A stretch of 64,000 nucleotides of DNA from Sphingomonas sp. HMP6 (GCF_013374095.1 NZ_AP022672.1:1053501-1117500); one strand, 5' to 3'. Counted from the stretch's first letter, positions 17,813 through 25,723 are shown. Notes: a model not told the origin generated them from the letters alone. Numbers and translations: made by a program.

Positions 17813-18670
17813 GGTTCGGGTTCATTGCAAAGCATCGAGGGGATCTGGCCGGTGTCGTGGATTTGCGAGGCGCTCGATGTCTCGCGCAGTGGCTTCCACG
17901 CCTGGCTTGTGCGGGCGCCGAGCGCCCGGTCGCGCAGCGATGAAGAGTATGCAGGGAAGATCCGCGCCAGCTTCATCTCCAGCTACCGGACTTATGGTGC
18001 GCGTCGCGTCTGGCACGATCTCTTGGCCGAAGGCCTCGTCTGTGGCCTGCATCGTGTCGAGCGGCTGATGCGCCTGCACGGGTTGATGGCACGCCCGCGC
18101 CGCCGGGGCCTTCCCAAGGACGATGGTGTGCGCTCGGTTATTGCCGGCAATGTGCTCGATCGGCAGTTCAACGCCGACGCGCCCAACCAGAAGTGGGTTG
18201 CCGACTTCACTTACATCTGGACCGCCGAAGGATGGCTGTACGCAGCCGCGGTGATCGACCTGTTCTCAAGGCGGGTGGTCGGCTGGTCGATGAGCGACAC
18301 GATGACGGCGCAGCTCGTCACCGACGCGCTGGTCATGGCGATCTGGCGGCGTGGCAAGCCCGATGCGCTGCTGCACCACTCGGACCAGGGCAGCCAATAT
18401 ACCAGCGAGCAGTTCCAGCGACTGATGGCCGACAACGGGGTCACATGCTCGATGAGCCGCTCCGGCAATGTCTGGGACAACGCTGCGATGGAGAGCTTCT
18501 TCTCCTCGCTGAAGACCGAACGGATCGCGCGCAAAACCTACCGCACGCGCAATCAGGCAAGGCAGGACGTGTTCGATTACATCGAACGCTTCTACAATCC
18601 CACGCGCAGCCACTCGACCTTGGGTTATCTCAGCCCCGTGGGCTTCGCGAAGCAGGCTCATGTAGCCTAA
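17809..18670 (+). pseudogene. IS3-family transposase OrfB, frameshifted
   Basis: The expected start ATG at 17809 overlaps the orfA stop and reads MRFGFIAKHRG, the usual opening of this OrfB group. The frame is then lost in a G4 run at 17839-17842, where three Gs are expected. The remainder (IWPVSWICEALDVSRSGFHAW onward) is in the next frame to 18670. It holds the intact DDE catalytic domain: ADFTYIWTAEGWLY, HHSDQGSQYTS and NAAMESFFSSLKTE. One extra G therefore separates the first 11 residues from the catalytic domain and breaks the OrfAB fusion. It may be a real mutation or a sequencing error in a homopolymer. Confidence 0.82.
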
Positions 18671-18857
18671 CTCGGTGTCCATGGGACCGGCAGCAGCTCA
18701 CAATGGTGCGGGCGCAGGGAAATCGACCCACCTTCCTTGCGGAACTGGATTTTAAATCGAGCGCTTGAAACCCGCTGAAAGTCATTCAGAATCGGTTGGC
18801 GGGGCGCAGCTAAAGCAACACAGGGACAAACCGATCAATAAATTACGCAAAGACGCT

Positions 18858-19949
18858 GTGTCGGCATCGAAGCGACACCGCCCCCTGACAGCCCGGCAAG
18901 TCCATCCCGGGGCAAGCGCCGAGGCTCCGCTGTCACTGGTGCGGCGCGGTTCCCTCAGCGTGTGGCAGTCGCTGCTGCTGCGCGCAGGGCTCGCGCTTGG
19001 GCTGATGGGGATTGCGGTGGCGGGGCATTGGTTCGACCGGGATGGCCTGCGCGACAATCTCGACGGGCAAATCTCGTTTCTTGATGTGCTGTATTTCACG
19101 GCAGTGACGATCACCACCGTCGGCTACGGCGACATCGTCCCCGTCACGCAGCAGGCGCGGATGTTCGATACGCTCGTGGTGACGCCGATCCGCATCTTCA
19201 TCTGGCTAATTTTTCTGGGTACCGCCTACTCCTTCGTCTTTCAAAAGACTTGGGATCGGATACGAACGCACATGATCAAGGGCACTCTCAACGAGCATTA
19301 CATCGTCTGCGGCTTCGGCTCGGGCGGCGAGGCGGCGGTGATCGAGCTGATCCGCCAGGGTGTCGATCCCCGCAAGATCGTCGTCGTTGATGCCGATCCT
19401 GCGCGGGTGGCCGCCGCTTATGATCTCGGCGTGACGGCACTCGAAGGCGATGCGACGCACAATGCGACGCTCGAGGCTGCCTGTGTCGATTGCGCGACCG
19501 CGCTGCTCGTGTCGCCCGGGCGCGACGATACCGCGGCGCTGGTGGTGCTGAGCGCGCGCCAGCTCAACCCCTCGATCCCGATCAGTGCGAGCGTTCGCGC
19601 GGTGGAGAATGAGGATCTGCTGAGCCAGGCTGGTGCAACGTCAATCATCAACCCGGTGAGCCTGGGTGGGCATTTGCTGGCGCGGTCGTCGACGCATTGC
19701 GGCGCGGTGGACTATATCCGTGATCTCGCCGCAGCCGATGGCCGCGTCGCGCTCCACGAACGCGTCGCCACCGCTGCCGAAGTCGGCAAGCCGCTGCGCG
19801 CGATCGGGCCAGGCCTTGGCGTGCGGTTGCTGCGACGAGGCGTGCCGATCGGCTTCTGGGAAGAAGGTGCTGAAAGGATCGAGGCGGGCGATCAGATCAT
19901 CGAGATCATGCCGGTATCGCAAAGCGCCGCGCCGACAGCCCCGTCGTGA
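18858..19949 (+). CDS. Potassium channel with RCK (TrkA-N/TrkA-C) domain
   Basis: Two membrane helices flank a pore loop with the K+ selectivity filter TITTVGYGDIVP. An RCK domain follows, with the dinucleotide motif YIVCGFGSGGEAAVIEL and VVVDADPARV, and then a TrkA-C-like end. It would be a ligand-gated K+ channel in the inner membrane. The start is uncertain: GTG 18858 is chosen because the codons before it lack the high-GC third positions of the rest. TTG 18765 and GTG 18939 are alternatives. It lies just past the IS3 element, which may have replaced its original upstream region. Confidence 0.85.
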   Translation: MSASKRHRPLTARQVHPGASAEAPLSLVRRGSLSVWQSLLLRAGLALGLMGIAVAGHWFDRDGLRDNLDGQISFLDVLYFTAVTITTVGYGDIVPVTQQARMFDTLVVTPIRIFIWLIFLGTAYSFVFQKTWDRIRTHMIKGTLNEHYIVCGFGSGGEAAVIELIRQGVDPRKIVVVDADPARVAAAYDLGVTALEGDATHNATLEAACVDCATALLVSPGRDDTAALVVLSARQLNPSIPISASVRAVENEDLLSQAGATSIINPVSLGGHLLARSSTHCGAVDYIRDLAAADGRVALHERVATAAEVGKPLRAIGPGLGVRLLRRGVPIGFWEEGAERIEAGDQIIEIMPVSQSAAPTAPS

Positions 19950-19999
19950 CCGGCGCGTGACCGCACCGTCACCCCATGTGACCGGCGCCATTCTGCTGA

Positions 20000-20200
20000 C
20001 GTGCGCGTGGGTACAACCGCGGGGTGGGCTTTGCCTTTGCGCGCTACAGGAACCTGTCGGGATATTGCGTTCTCGCGCTCGACATCGCGCTGGTGCCCGA
20101 TACCGGCGGGCTGATCGTCCACCGCGTGGTGGCGGTGGTCGATGCGGGCGAGGCGGTGACGGGATCGTACCAGCCGCCGAGAAGGGGCTTAGCTGACGCC
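20000..20200 (+). pseudogene. Remnant of molybdopterin-dependent aldehyde/xanthine dehydrogenase large subunit
   Basis: A short stretch encodes GFAFARYRNLSGYC, LDIALVPDTGG and VHRVVAVVDAGEAV. These are characteristic of the C-terminal part of the molybdopterin-binding subunit of isoquinoline 1-oxidoreductase/xanthine dehydrogenase-type enzymes (family pattern GFAFARYKN..AYCA, then RVVAAVDAGQ). An in-frame stop lies just upstream and the similarity decays after 20160. The full subunit is about 700 residues, so only a fragment survives. Assigned from family memory; a search would confirm it. Confidence 0.6.
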
Positions 20201-20537
20201 TCAGCAATCGTGAGCCAATGTCCGAAGACGGGGAGCGGCGAGGACAGCATGAATGACCGGCTATGGGTCCTCGCGGCGGCGAGACTATCGGCGGGTGTCG
20301 ACCAAAGCCGGTCGTTCAAATACGCCGACCGAAACGTCCAATACTGCCAGGAGCTGCCGATAAGGCCCTTTGAAACGGGAGGTCGGCAAGTCGCCCGAAG
20401 ATTACAGATTTACCGACCTTATCGTTGAACCCATAAGCCACCAGTGGCTGGGTTCAGCCTCATCGCGTTCAGACAAGGGCACAGCAAGGTTCGATCTCGG
20501 ATGGTCGCTTCACGCGCATTGCTCGTATCGGTAATCG
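20201..20537. other. Non-coding gap with no supported gene
   Basis: No convincing reading frame is present between the molybdopterin enzyme remnant and the Rrf2-family gene. A segment near 20300 (GACCAAAGCCGGTCGTTC) resembles one near 24500, perhaps a dispersed intergenic repeat. Nothing else was recognised. Confidence 0.5.
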
Positions 20538-20990
20538 CTATTCGCGTTGGGGGTCTGCACTTGGTGTTAGCAAGCTCTCCCGCACTGCCGAGGGGTCTTT
20601 GGTGAGGTCCGCGAGCGAATAACGATCAAGGTGGCGGAAGAATGCTTCAAGGCCACCGGCAAGGACGTGGCGCATCTGGCACGCGGGCGTGATCACGCAG
20701 CTGTTGGTAGCCGGGTTGAAGCATTCGACAAAGCTGCGGGTTTCTTCCAGCGCGCGCGCGACCTGCCCGACGTTGATCTGAGAGGGGGCTCGCGCCAGTT
20801 GCAGCCCGCCCGACCGACCGCGCACGGCCTCGACAAAACCTTCCGTCACCAGGCGCTGCGCCACCTTCATCAGGTGGTTCTTGGATATTGCATAGGCCCG
20901 CGCGATCTCCCCGATCGACCTGTGGCCATCGTGAACCGCAAGATACATCAGCGTGCGCAGGGCATAATCGGCGTGAAGCGACAACCTCAT
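20538..20990 (-). CDS. nsrR: Rrf2 family transcriptional regulator, NsrR-like nitric oxide sensor
   Basis: A 150-residue Rrf2 protein. The N-terminal winged helix is RLSLHADYALRTLMYLA, then SIGEIARAYAISKNHLMKVAQ. An iron-sulfur cluster loop carries three cysteines (VECFNPATNSCVITPACQM), with spacing C-x7-C-x5-C as in NsrR. The family represses NO-detoxification genes until NO destroys the cluster. It is divergent from a haemoglobin operon with an NsrR-box-like palindrome in between, which strongly supports the NsrR assignment over IscR. Confidence 0.87.
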   Translation of the reverse strand: MRLSLHADYALRTLMYLAVHDGHRSIGEIARAYAISKNHLMKVAQRLVTEGFVEAVRGRSGGLQLARAPSQINVGQVARALEETRSFVECFNPATNSCVITPACQMRHVLAGGLEAFFRHLDRYSLADLTKDPSAVRESLLTPSADPQRE

Positions 20991-21010
20991 AATACATGCA
21001 TATGAATTAT
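20991..21010. promoter_or_regulatory. Possible NsrR operator at the nsrR-like gene
   Basis: AATACATGCATATGAATTAT directly abuts the nsrR-like start codon. It contains an ATGCAT core followed by an AAT half-site as in NsrR boxes. The position suits autoregulation. It is less symmetrical than the site at 21038-21056. Confidence 0.45.
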
Positions 21011-21037
21011 GGCTATTAAGCGCTAGTCAGGATAAAC

Positions 21038-21056
21038 GATGCAAATCGAATGCATC
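21038..21056. promoter_or_regulatory. NsrR-box-like palindrome upstream of the NO-response operon
   Basis: GATGCAAATCGAATGCATC is a 19-base imperfect palindrome (7 of 9 arm positions paired). With its A/T flanks it matches the known NsrR consensus form of two ATGCAT-like half-sites about 11 bases apart. It ends 17 bases before the haemoglobin start, where a bound repressor would block the promoter. Confidence 0.72.
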
Positions 21057-21073
21057 TTTTCAGGCAGGACGCG

Positions 21074-21553
21074 ATGACCGTGACAGCGCAGGCAGAGCAA
21101 GTGCGTGCAACCAAACGCGCGCAGGCTGCCGACGATGGAGTCGACGATTTTCTCATCGGCGCGCTGGTTGATCGCTTCTATGCCCGCGTACAGGGTGACG
21201 ATCTGCTCGGACCAATCTTTGGCAACCACGTCGCCGACTGGTCGCAGCATCTGCCGCGGATGAAGGATTTCTGGGCATCGATCATGATCGAACCGGGCCG
21301 CTTCAATGGCAGGCCCATGCAGAAACATATTGCGCTGGGCCTTCTGACCAAGGCGCATTTCGCCCGCTGGCTGGTGTTGTGGGATGAGACTGTTGCACTG
21401 AACGTTTCGAGCCCTGCGGCTGCCGAACGGTTCCGGATATCGGCGCACCGGATTGCCGACAGCCTGCTGACCGGGGTTCTGACCGAGCGCGGCGGACTGG
21501 AAGCCTTGCGCACCGACAAGCCGACGCCCGCACGCCTGGAGACGAAATCATGA
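21074..21553 (+). CDS. Group III truncated haemoglobin
   Basis: A 159-residue globin of the truncated haemoglobin III (CtbA-like) group. It shows FLIGALVDRFYARVQGDDLLGPIF, HLPRMKDFWASIMI and the haem-proximal region MQKHIALGLLTKAHFARWLVLWDE. ATG 21074 is chosen because AGGA lies upstream and the earlier ATG 21050 is inside the operator. Its stop overlaps the next start (ATGA). The expected function is NO or oxygen chemistry in the cytoplasm, in line with NsrR control. Confidence 0.87.
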   Translation: MTVTAQAEQVRATKRAQAADDGVDDFLIGALVDRFYARVQGDDLLGPIFGNHVADWSQHLPRMKDFWASIMIEPGRFNGRPMQKHIALGLLTKAHFARWLVLWDETVALNVSSPAAAERFRISAHRIADSLLTGVLTERGGLEALRTDKPTPARLETKS

Positions 21554-21855
21554 CGCTAACCCCGTATGCATCCTCGCCTGTGTTCGACGAGCAATCGCTG
21601 CCCGAAAAGCTGCGCAACGAGCATCGCACCAAGGACGGGGCCTGGGGCCTGTTGCGCGTCCTGACTGGGGAGGTGCGCCTGATCTTCACCGAGCCGCATC
21701 GCGAGATTCTGGTTACGCCGGACAACCCTGCGTCGATTGCGCCGATGGCCACGCATTACGTGGTGCCGCTGGGCAAGATGTCGCTGCAGGTCGAGTTCTA
21801 CCGGGCGGAGCCGGTGCTCGATGATGTCGCAACGTCCGAGCCTACCGATGGATGA
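21550..21855 (+). CDS. DUF1971 (YeaR-like) protein
   Basis: A 101-residue cupin-like DUF1971 protein: SLPEKLRNEHRTKDGAWGLL, RVLTGEVRLIF and IAPMATHYVVPLGKMSLQVEFY. The E. coli relative YeaR belongs to an operon induced by nitrate and nitric oxide and repressed by NsrR, which matches this location. Biochemical function is not established. It overlaps the haemoglobin by four bases and the membrane protein by eight. Confidence 0.8.
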   Translation: MTLTPYASSPVFDEQSLPEKLRNEHRTKDGAWGLLRVLTGEVRLIFTEPHREILVTPDNPASIAPMATHYVVPLGKMSLQVEFYRAEPVLDDVATSEPTDG

Positions 21856-22312
21856 TTTTGCCCTCGCGCGGATTGTCCATGTCGTGGCGGTGCTGTTCTG
21901 GATCGGCGGCGTCGGCTTTGTCACTTGGGTGGTAATGCCGGCCATCCAGCACAGCGAACGCGCCACCGACCAGCTGGGCAAATTTCATGCGATCGAGGGA
22001 CGCTTCGCCGGGCAGGCAAAGCTTTGAGTGCTGCTCGCAGGCACGAGCGGTTTCTGGATGGTGCACCGGGGCGAGATGTGGGCCCGTTTCGCCGATCCGC
22101 ACTTCTGGTGGATGCATGCGATGGTCACGTTGTGGGCAGTCTTCTCGCTGATGCTGTTCGTTGTCGAGCCTTTGTTCCTGCACCGCCGCCTGGCAAAATC
22201 GCAGACGCCGCAGGTCGATTTCATGCGCATGCAGCGCGTCCACCACATTCTGGTCGCGCTGGCCGTGATCACGCTGGTGGGCGCCGTTGGTGGCAGCCAC
22301 GGCCTGTTCTGA
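21848..22312 (+). pseudogene. Small integral membrane protein interrupted by an in-frame TGA
   Basis: One 154-codon frame runs from ATG 21848 to the stop at 22312 but contains a single TGA at 22025-22027. The first part (RIVHVVAVLFWIGGVGFVTWVV) gives one membrane helix. After the TGA the same frame continues with VLLAGTSGFWMVHRGEMW, FWWMHAMVTLWAVFSLMLFVVEP and HHILVALAVITLVG. This is a four-helix membrane protein typical of haemoglobin/NO loci. Relatives appear to have Ser at the TGA position, so one C-to-G change in TCA would explain it. It may be a nonsense mutation, a sequencing error, or read-through. Confidence 0.75.
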
Positions 22313-22379
22313 ACCAACAATCGCCAGTGCCCGCACGCATGCGGCTTCGCCATCGAATATCCACGAGGAAGATATAAGA

Positions 22380-22856
22380 ATGAGCCGAATATTGAGCGCC
22401 GAAACCAGGGCAATCGTCAATTCCACCGCGTCAGCACTGCAGCAGCATGGCGTGGAGATCACCCAGCGGATGTACGAGCGGCTGTTCGTCGATCCTGCGG
22501 TCAAGGCGAGGTTCGACGAGGCCGCGCAGGAAAGCGGGGAACAGCCCCGCCGCCTTGCTGCCGCCATCCTTGCCTATGCGCAGAACATCGACAAGCTTGA
22601 AGCCTTGACCGGCCCGGTGCTGCGGATGGCGGCGCGGCGTGTCGAGACTGGCGTCAAGCCCGAGCATTATCCGATGGTGGCCGATGCGCTGCGGCCTGCG
22701 ATCCGCGACATTCTGGGCGAGGCAGCCACCGACGAGGTGCTGTCGGCCTCGGGCGAAGCTTATTGGGCGCTCGCCGAGATCCTGATCGGCAAGGAAGCGG
22801 CGCTGTATGTCGAAGGCGCCAGCATGGTTATGGGAGGTTCTGTGTCGACGCACTGA
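22380..22856 (+). CDS. Single-domain bacterial haemoglobin (flavohaemoglobin-type globin)
   Basis: A 158-residue globin like Vitreoscilla haemoglobin and the globin domain of flavohaemoglobin, without the FAD/NAD reductase domain. It shows LSAETRAIVNSTASALQQHG, ITQRMYERLF (distal Tyr), ILAYAQNIDKLEAL and VKPEHYPMVADALRPAI (proximal His). ACGAGGAAG precedes ATG 22380. The locus therefore has two different globins; NO dioxygenation with a separate reductase is the likely role. Confidence 0.87.
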   Translation: MSRILSAETRAIVNSTASALQQHGVEITQRMYERLFVDPAVKARFDEAAQESGEQPRRLAAAILAYAQNIDKLEALTGPVLRMAARRVETGVKPEHYPMVADALRPAIRDILGEAATDEVLSASGEAYWALAEILIGKEAALYVEGASMVMGGSVSTH

Positions 22857-23063
22857 CGTTCAGTCTGTGTTCGGCTGGTCGCAAGGCGCCTAACATCGCT
22901 TTGCAATCAGCCATCCACCCACCACGTTTTATCATCGCCGTCATATGCTGCCACTGGCGCTGCGTGCCCGTCAGGCGATGAATCAGGCATTTCTCCCGGA
23001 ACTACCCCTCGTCGTCCGGCTCCTCCCAAGCTTCAGCCCCCGCGTCCCCCGAAAGGACCGAAT
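22857..23063. other. Spacer before the alternative oxidase gene
   Basis: A 207-base gap with no supported gene. No ATGCAT-type NsrR half-site was seen, so the oxidase may share the upstream transcript or have its own promoter. Confidence 0.4.
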
Positions 23064-23789
23064 ATGGTCAATTCCATCCTCACTCCCGACCGGCGGGCGC
23101 TCGCCGACGAGCACGATGCCCAGCCGGTGATCCATCACGCCCCAGACGGGCTTTCGGACAGGTTCGCGCTCGGCTTCACCAAGCTGCTGCGCTTCACCGC
23201 CGACACCTTCTTCGCCAAGCGCTATGGCCACCGCGCCATCGTTCTCGAGACGGTCGCTGCGGTACCCGGCATGGTCGGCGCGATGTTCACCCATCTCACC
23301 AGCCTACGCCGCATGAAGGATGACGAAGGTTGGATCCGCACCCTGATGGAGGAGGCAGAAAACGAGCGGATGCACCTGATGACCTTCATCGAAATTGCCA
23401 AGCCGACGCTGTTCGAGCGGCTGGTCATCCTGATGGCGCAGTGGATCTTCCTGCTGCTGTTCTCGGTCCTCTATCTGATCTCGTCACGCACCGCGCACCG
23501 CGTGGTCGGCTATTTCGAAGAAGAAGCGGTGATCAGCTACACCCTTTACCTGCAGGAGATCGACGAGGGCCGCTCACCCAACGTCGCGGCTCCAGCGATT
23601 GCCAAGCATTACTGGAAGATGGCCGACGATGCGACGTTGCGTGACGTCGTCCTGCTGGTCCGCGCCGATGAGGCGCATCATCGCGACGTAAATCACGGCT
23701 TTGCCAGCAAGCTGGGCGGCCAGCCCTTCGATCCCGGCAAGACCGCGCCCTATCCCGCGCATGCCGACGATATCCGGCTGAAGGCGTAA
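23064..23789 (+). CDS. aox: Alternative oxidase (cyanide-insensitive ubiquinol oxidase)
   Basis: A 241-residue di-iron alternative oxidase. All four helix motifs with the iron ligands are visible: VLETVAAVPGMVG, EEAENERMHLMTF, GYFEEEAVISYT and RADEAHHRDVNH. Two hydrophobic stretches (FERLVILMAQWIFLLLFSVLYLI and the first helix) attach it to the cytoplasmic face of the membrane. It oxidises ubiquinol with oxygen without pumping protons and resists NO and cyanide. Bacterial copies are uncommon. Its position after NsrR and globin genes suggests it keeps respiration going during NO stress. Confidence 0.92.
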   Translation: MVNSILTPDRRALADEHDAQPVIHHAPDGLSDRFALGFTKLLRFTADTFFAKRYGHRAIVLETVAAVPGMVGAMFTHLTSLRRMKDDEGWIRTLMEEAENERMHLMTFIEIAKPTLFERLVILMAQWIFLLLFSVLYLISSRTAHRVVGYFEEEAVISYTLYLQEIDEGRSPNVAAPAIAKHYWKMADDATLRDVVLLVRADEAHHRDVNHGFASKLGGQPFDPGKTAPYPAHADDIRLKA

Positions 23790-23790
23790 G

Positions 23791-24150
23791 ATGCCAGCAC
23801 CCACGGCGGTTTCCAGCCCAGACCCAGTCGAAATCCGTCGGCAGGCGCTTTCGCGGTGGGAGAACGAAGGCGGCTCGATTGCTCCGCCGCGACCCCCGGC
23901 TCCCTCAGATACACCTGATCTTACGAACACCGAAATCGTGCAACTGCGTATCCGGCTGATCGCGCTTGAAAATATCCTGATCGCTGTGCTTGCAGACGGG
24001 TCGGACATCCAGTTGCAGATGGCGCGGCAGATGGCGGACTATATATCCCCCCGACCCGGTTTCACGCAGCATCCGCTCACCACCCATGCGGCGCACCACA
24101 TGACTGACCTTGTCGACCGTGCGATGCATTTTCGATCCATGCAGGGTTGA
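23791..24150 (+). CDS. Hypothetical protein next to alternative oxidase
   Basis: A 119-residue cytoplasmic protein with no recognised domain. It starts one base after the oxidase stop with AAGGCG upstream, so the two are almost certainly co-translated. Residues 1-40 are Pro/Ser-rich and likely disordered (SRWENEGGSI, PPRPPAPSDTPD). Residues 45-75 form a probable amphipathic or hydrophobic helix (IVQLRIRLIALENILIAVLA). The C-terminus contains TTHAAHHMTDLVDRAMHF. A role in oxidase assembly or regulation is only a guess from position. Confidence 0.7.
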   Translation: MPAPTAVSSPDPVEIRRQALSRWENEGGSIAPPRPPAPSDTPDLTNTEIVQLRIRLIALENILIAVLADGSDIQLQMARQMADYISPRPGFTQHPLTTHAAHHMTDLVDRAMHFRSMQG

Positions 24151-24752
24151 AGAGCAATATAGCTCCTCAGGCGCACTGCGATATGTCAGCCACTTTCGGC
24201 GTCAAATGGCTCTCTGGCTCTATGCAAGCATTAAAGAGGATCGGTTGTTGGCCCGTCCCGATGGCAGTTTTTTTCTGAATCCATGCTTTTACGCAAATCG
24301 GCTGAGGTCGATTAAGTGCGGCAGGTTACTGCGGCTCGAGCCCTGGTAGCCGCGATTAGGGACGCGACCCGAAATTAGTCATTCGAGGATGGCACCCATG
24401 CAGCGCTGGAGCGTCTGCTCCAGCCGAAAGCCGTCATCCGATCAGCGAGCCGGGAACGACGGCTTCGTCCCACGAACAGCCGGCAGCAATCGACCAGACT
24501 CGGTCGTTCTGGAATGCTGAACTGTGTGTCCGATGCCTCCCGAAGCCGTCATTCCGCTCGCAATAATGAACCTGGCTCATGCGTATTATTGGGAGCAGGT
24601 TTGTTCCTGCCGTTCGCGGCCGCCATGCGCTTGCCCCCTTGGCTCCGTTGCGTTCCCCCGGGCGAACGACTGACGAGCAAGAATACAGTCGTGAGAGGCA
24701 ACCTTTTCGAGCCCGCTGCCTCCGCATGGGCCGCAATCGCTTCGTCCCGGCT
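24151..24752. other. 602-base non-coding region with a hairpin
   Basis: No gene is supported here; the frames lack ribosome-binding sites and family resemblance. A perfect hairpin GCTGGAGC-GTCT-GCTCCAGC lies at 24405-24424 without a T-run. A segment near 24495 (GACCAGACTCGGTCGTTC) resembles 20300. The region separates the NO-response cassette from the secreted-protein genes. Confidence 0.5.
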
Positions 24753-25151
24753 TCAGCCAGCCAGCAGTTCGACATCCTGTGCCATCACCCAGCCGGAATC
24801 GCATGGCCCAAAATAGTCGGTATCTTCTGCGACCGGGGACGATACTTCGCAGTCCTCGCCGTGGTATGTCGCATAGATGATCCCGACCATTTGTTCGTCA
24901 TTGCTGGTTTCACAGACCCAGACGGGGGTGGCTTCTGCCAGTTCGCCAATGGCTTCTAGTTCCTCGCTGGCGCCCGGATACACGCTGATCGTGGTCTCAG
25001 GCGCAAGTTCCACGATGACGCCGTAGCTGCACGGATCGGTTTCAGACGCGCTGAGCGTGACCGGTTCGTTTCCGCCCGAATATCGCGGTTGCGCCAGAAC
25101 AGGAGCTGCGATCAAACTAACTGTCACGATCGGAATCATTTTCTTTAACAT
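24753..25151 (-). CDS. Small secreted protein with SH3-like fold (hypothetical)
   Basis: A 132-residue protein with a signal peptide (MLKKMIPIVTVSLIAAPVLAQ). The mature part resembles a bacterial SH3 domain (TISVYPGASEELEAIGEL, then a Cys-containing strand pattern ending DSGWVMAQDVELL). Four Cys residues could form disulfides. AAGAGAC precedes the ATG. No specific function is known; SH3-like periplasmic domains usually bind peptidoglycan or proteins. Confidence 0.72.
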   Translation of the reverse strand: MLKKMIPIVTVSLIAAPVLAQPRYSGGNEPVTLSASETDPCSYGVIVELAPETTISVYPGASEELEAIGELAEATPVWVCETSNDEQMVGIIYATYHGEDCEVSSPVAEDTDYFGPCDSGWVMAQDVELLAG

Positions 25152-25218
25152 ATGTCTCTTCTTTTGCGATGCATGGCCAAGCTTATGAACCGGGCACCGG
25201 GTCGCGATTGTCGGCGTG

Positions 25219-25662
25219 TCAGTCCGCTTTGCTTGTTTTACCCTGTTCGGGGGTGTCCGCAGCAGGCTGCCGGGGCAGGTCAATTGTGAAGCTGAACGCG
25301 CCGCTTTTCGTTTCGGCGGTGGTGCCTTTGCCCGGCACAGTGATGGTGTAGCTGATGCGATAGTTGCCCGGCGCGTCCAATGATGTGGGCAAAGTGATCG
25401 CGAACATCGCGTTTGTTTTCATGGGAACAAGGTCGGTGGCCGCGTTGTAGAGTTCGGTTTGCGTGTTATCGGGCTCGATGATTGACACTGTGACCATATC
25501 CACAGCGCCGCCAAATCCCAATTGGACAAACGGCACCGGTTCGCGTTCGATGGTTCCGGCGCCGGGGAAGGAATAGGTCAGCTCCGTTGCGGCAGGCATG
25601 CAAAAAGCAGGCGTCGCAAAAGCCAGCGGTGCTATAGCCAGCCAAGATATTGAAGATTTCAT
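25219..25662 (-). CDS. Secreted CopC-like domain protein (hypothetical)
   Basis: A 147-residue protein with a signal peptide (MKSSISWLAIAPLAFATPAF) and a beta-sandwich domain of the CopC type: GTIEREPVPFVQLGFGGAVDM, VTVSIIEPDNTQTELYN, PTSLDAPGNYRISYTI and KSGAFSFTID. The copper-binding N-terminal His of classical CopC is not evident, so metal binding is doubtful. It is in the same orientation as three other secreted-protein genes. Confidence 0.7.
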   Translation of the reverse strand: MKSSISWLAIAPLAFATPAFCMPAATELTYSFPGAGTIEREPVPFVQLGFGGAVDMVTVSIIEPDNTQTELYNAATDLVPMKTNAMFAITLPTSLDAPGNYRISYTITVPGKGTTAETKSGAFSFTIDLPRQPAADTPEQGKTSKAD

Positions 25663-25723
25663 CGATTTTCTCCCGGTGCCAGTGCCTGACCGGCGCAAGC
25701 GCTCGTCAGGCACTGGCATTGTT

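Larger units (their letters stand above)
17462..18700 (+). mobile_element. IS3-family insertion sequence (1239 bp) with 33-bp imperfect terminal inverted repeats
   Basis: The left end begins TGAGCTGCTGCCGGT and the right end closes with the reverse complement of the same 15 bases. The inverted match continues through GGACACCGAG for about 33 bases with few mismatches. Inside are orfA and orfB of an IS3-family transposase. The bases just outside the two ends (ACA on the left, CAA on the right) do not form a target duplication. The element lies 81 bases after the FAH-family gene and ends before the potassium channel gene, so neither operon is interrupted. Confidence 0.92.

Noticed and set aside
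24434..24775. Leftward 113-codon frame in the non-coding gap
   Set aside because: No ribosome-binding site, irregular codon use and no recognised family.
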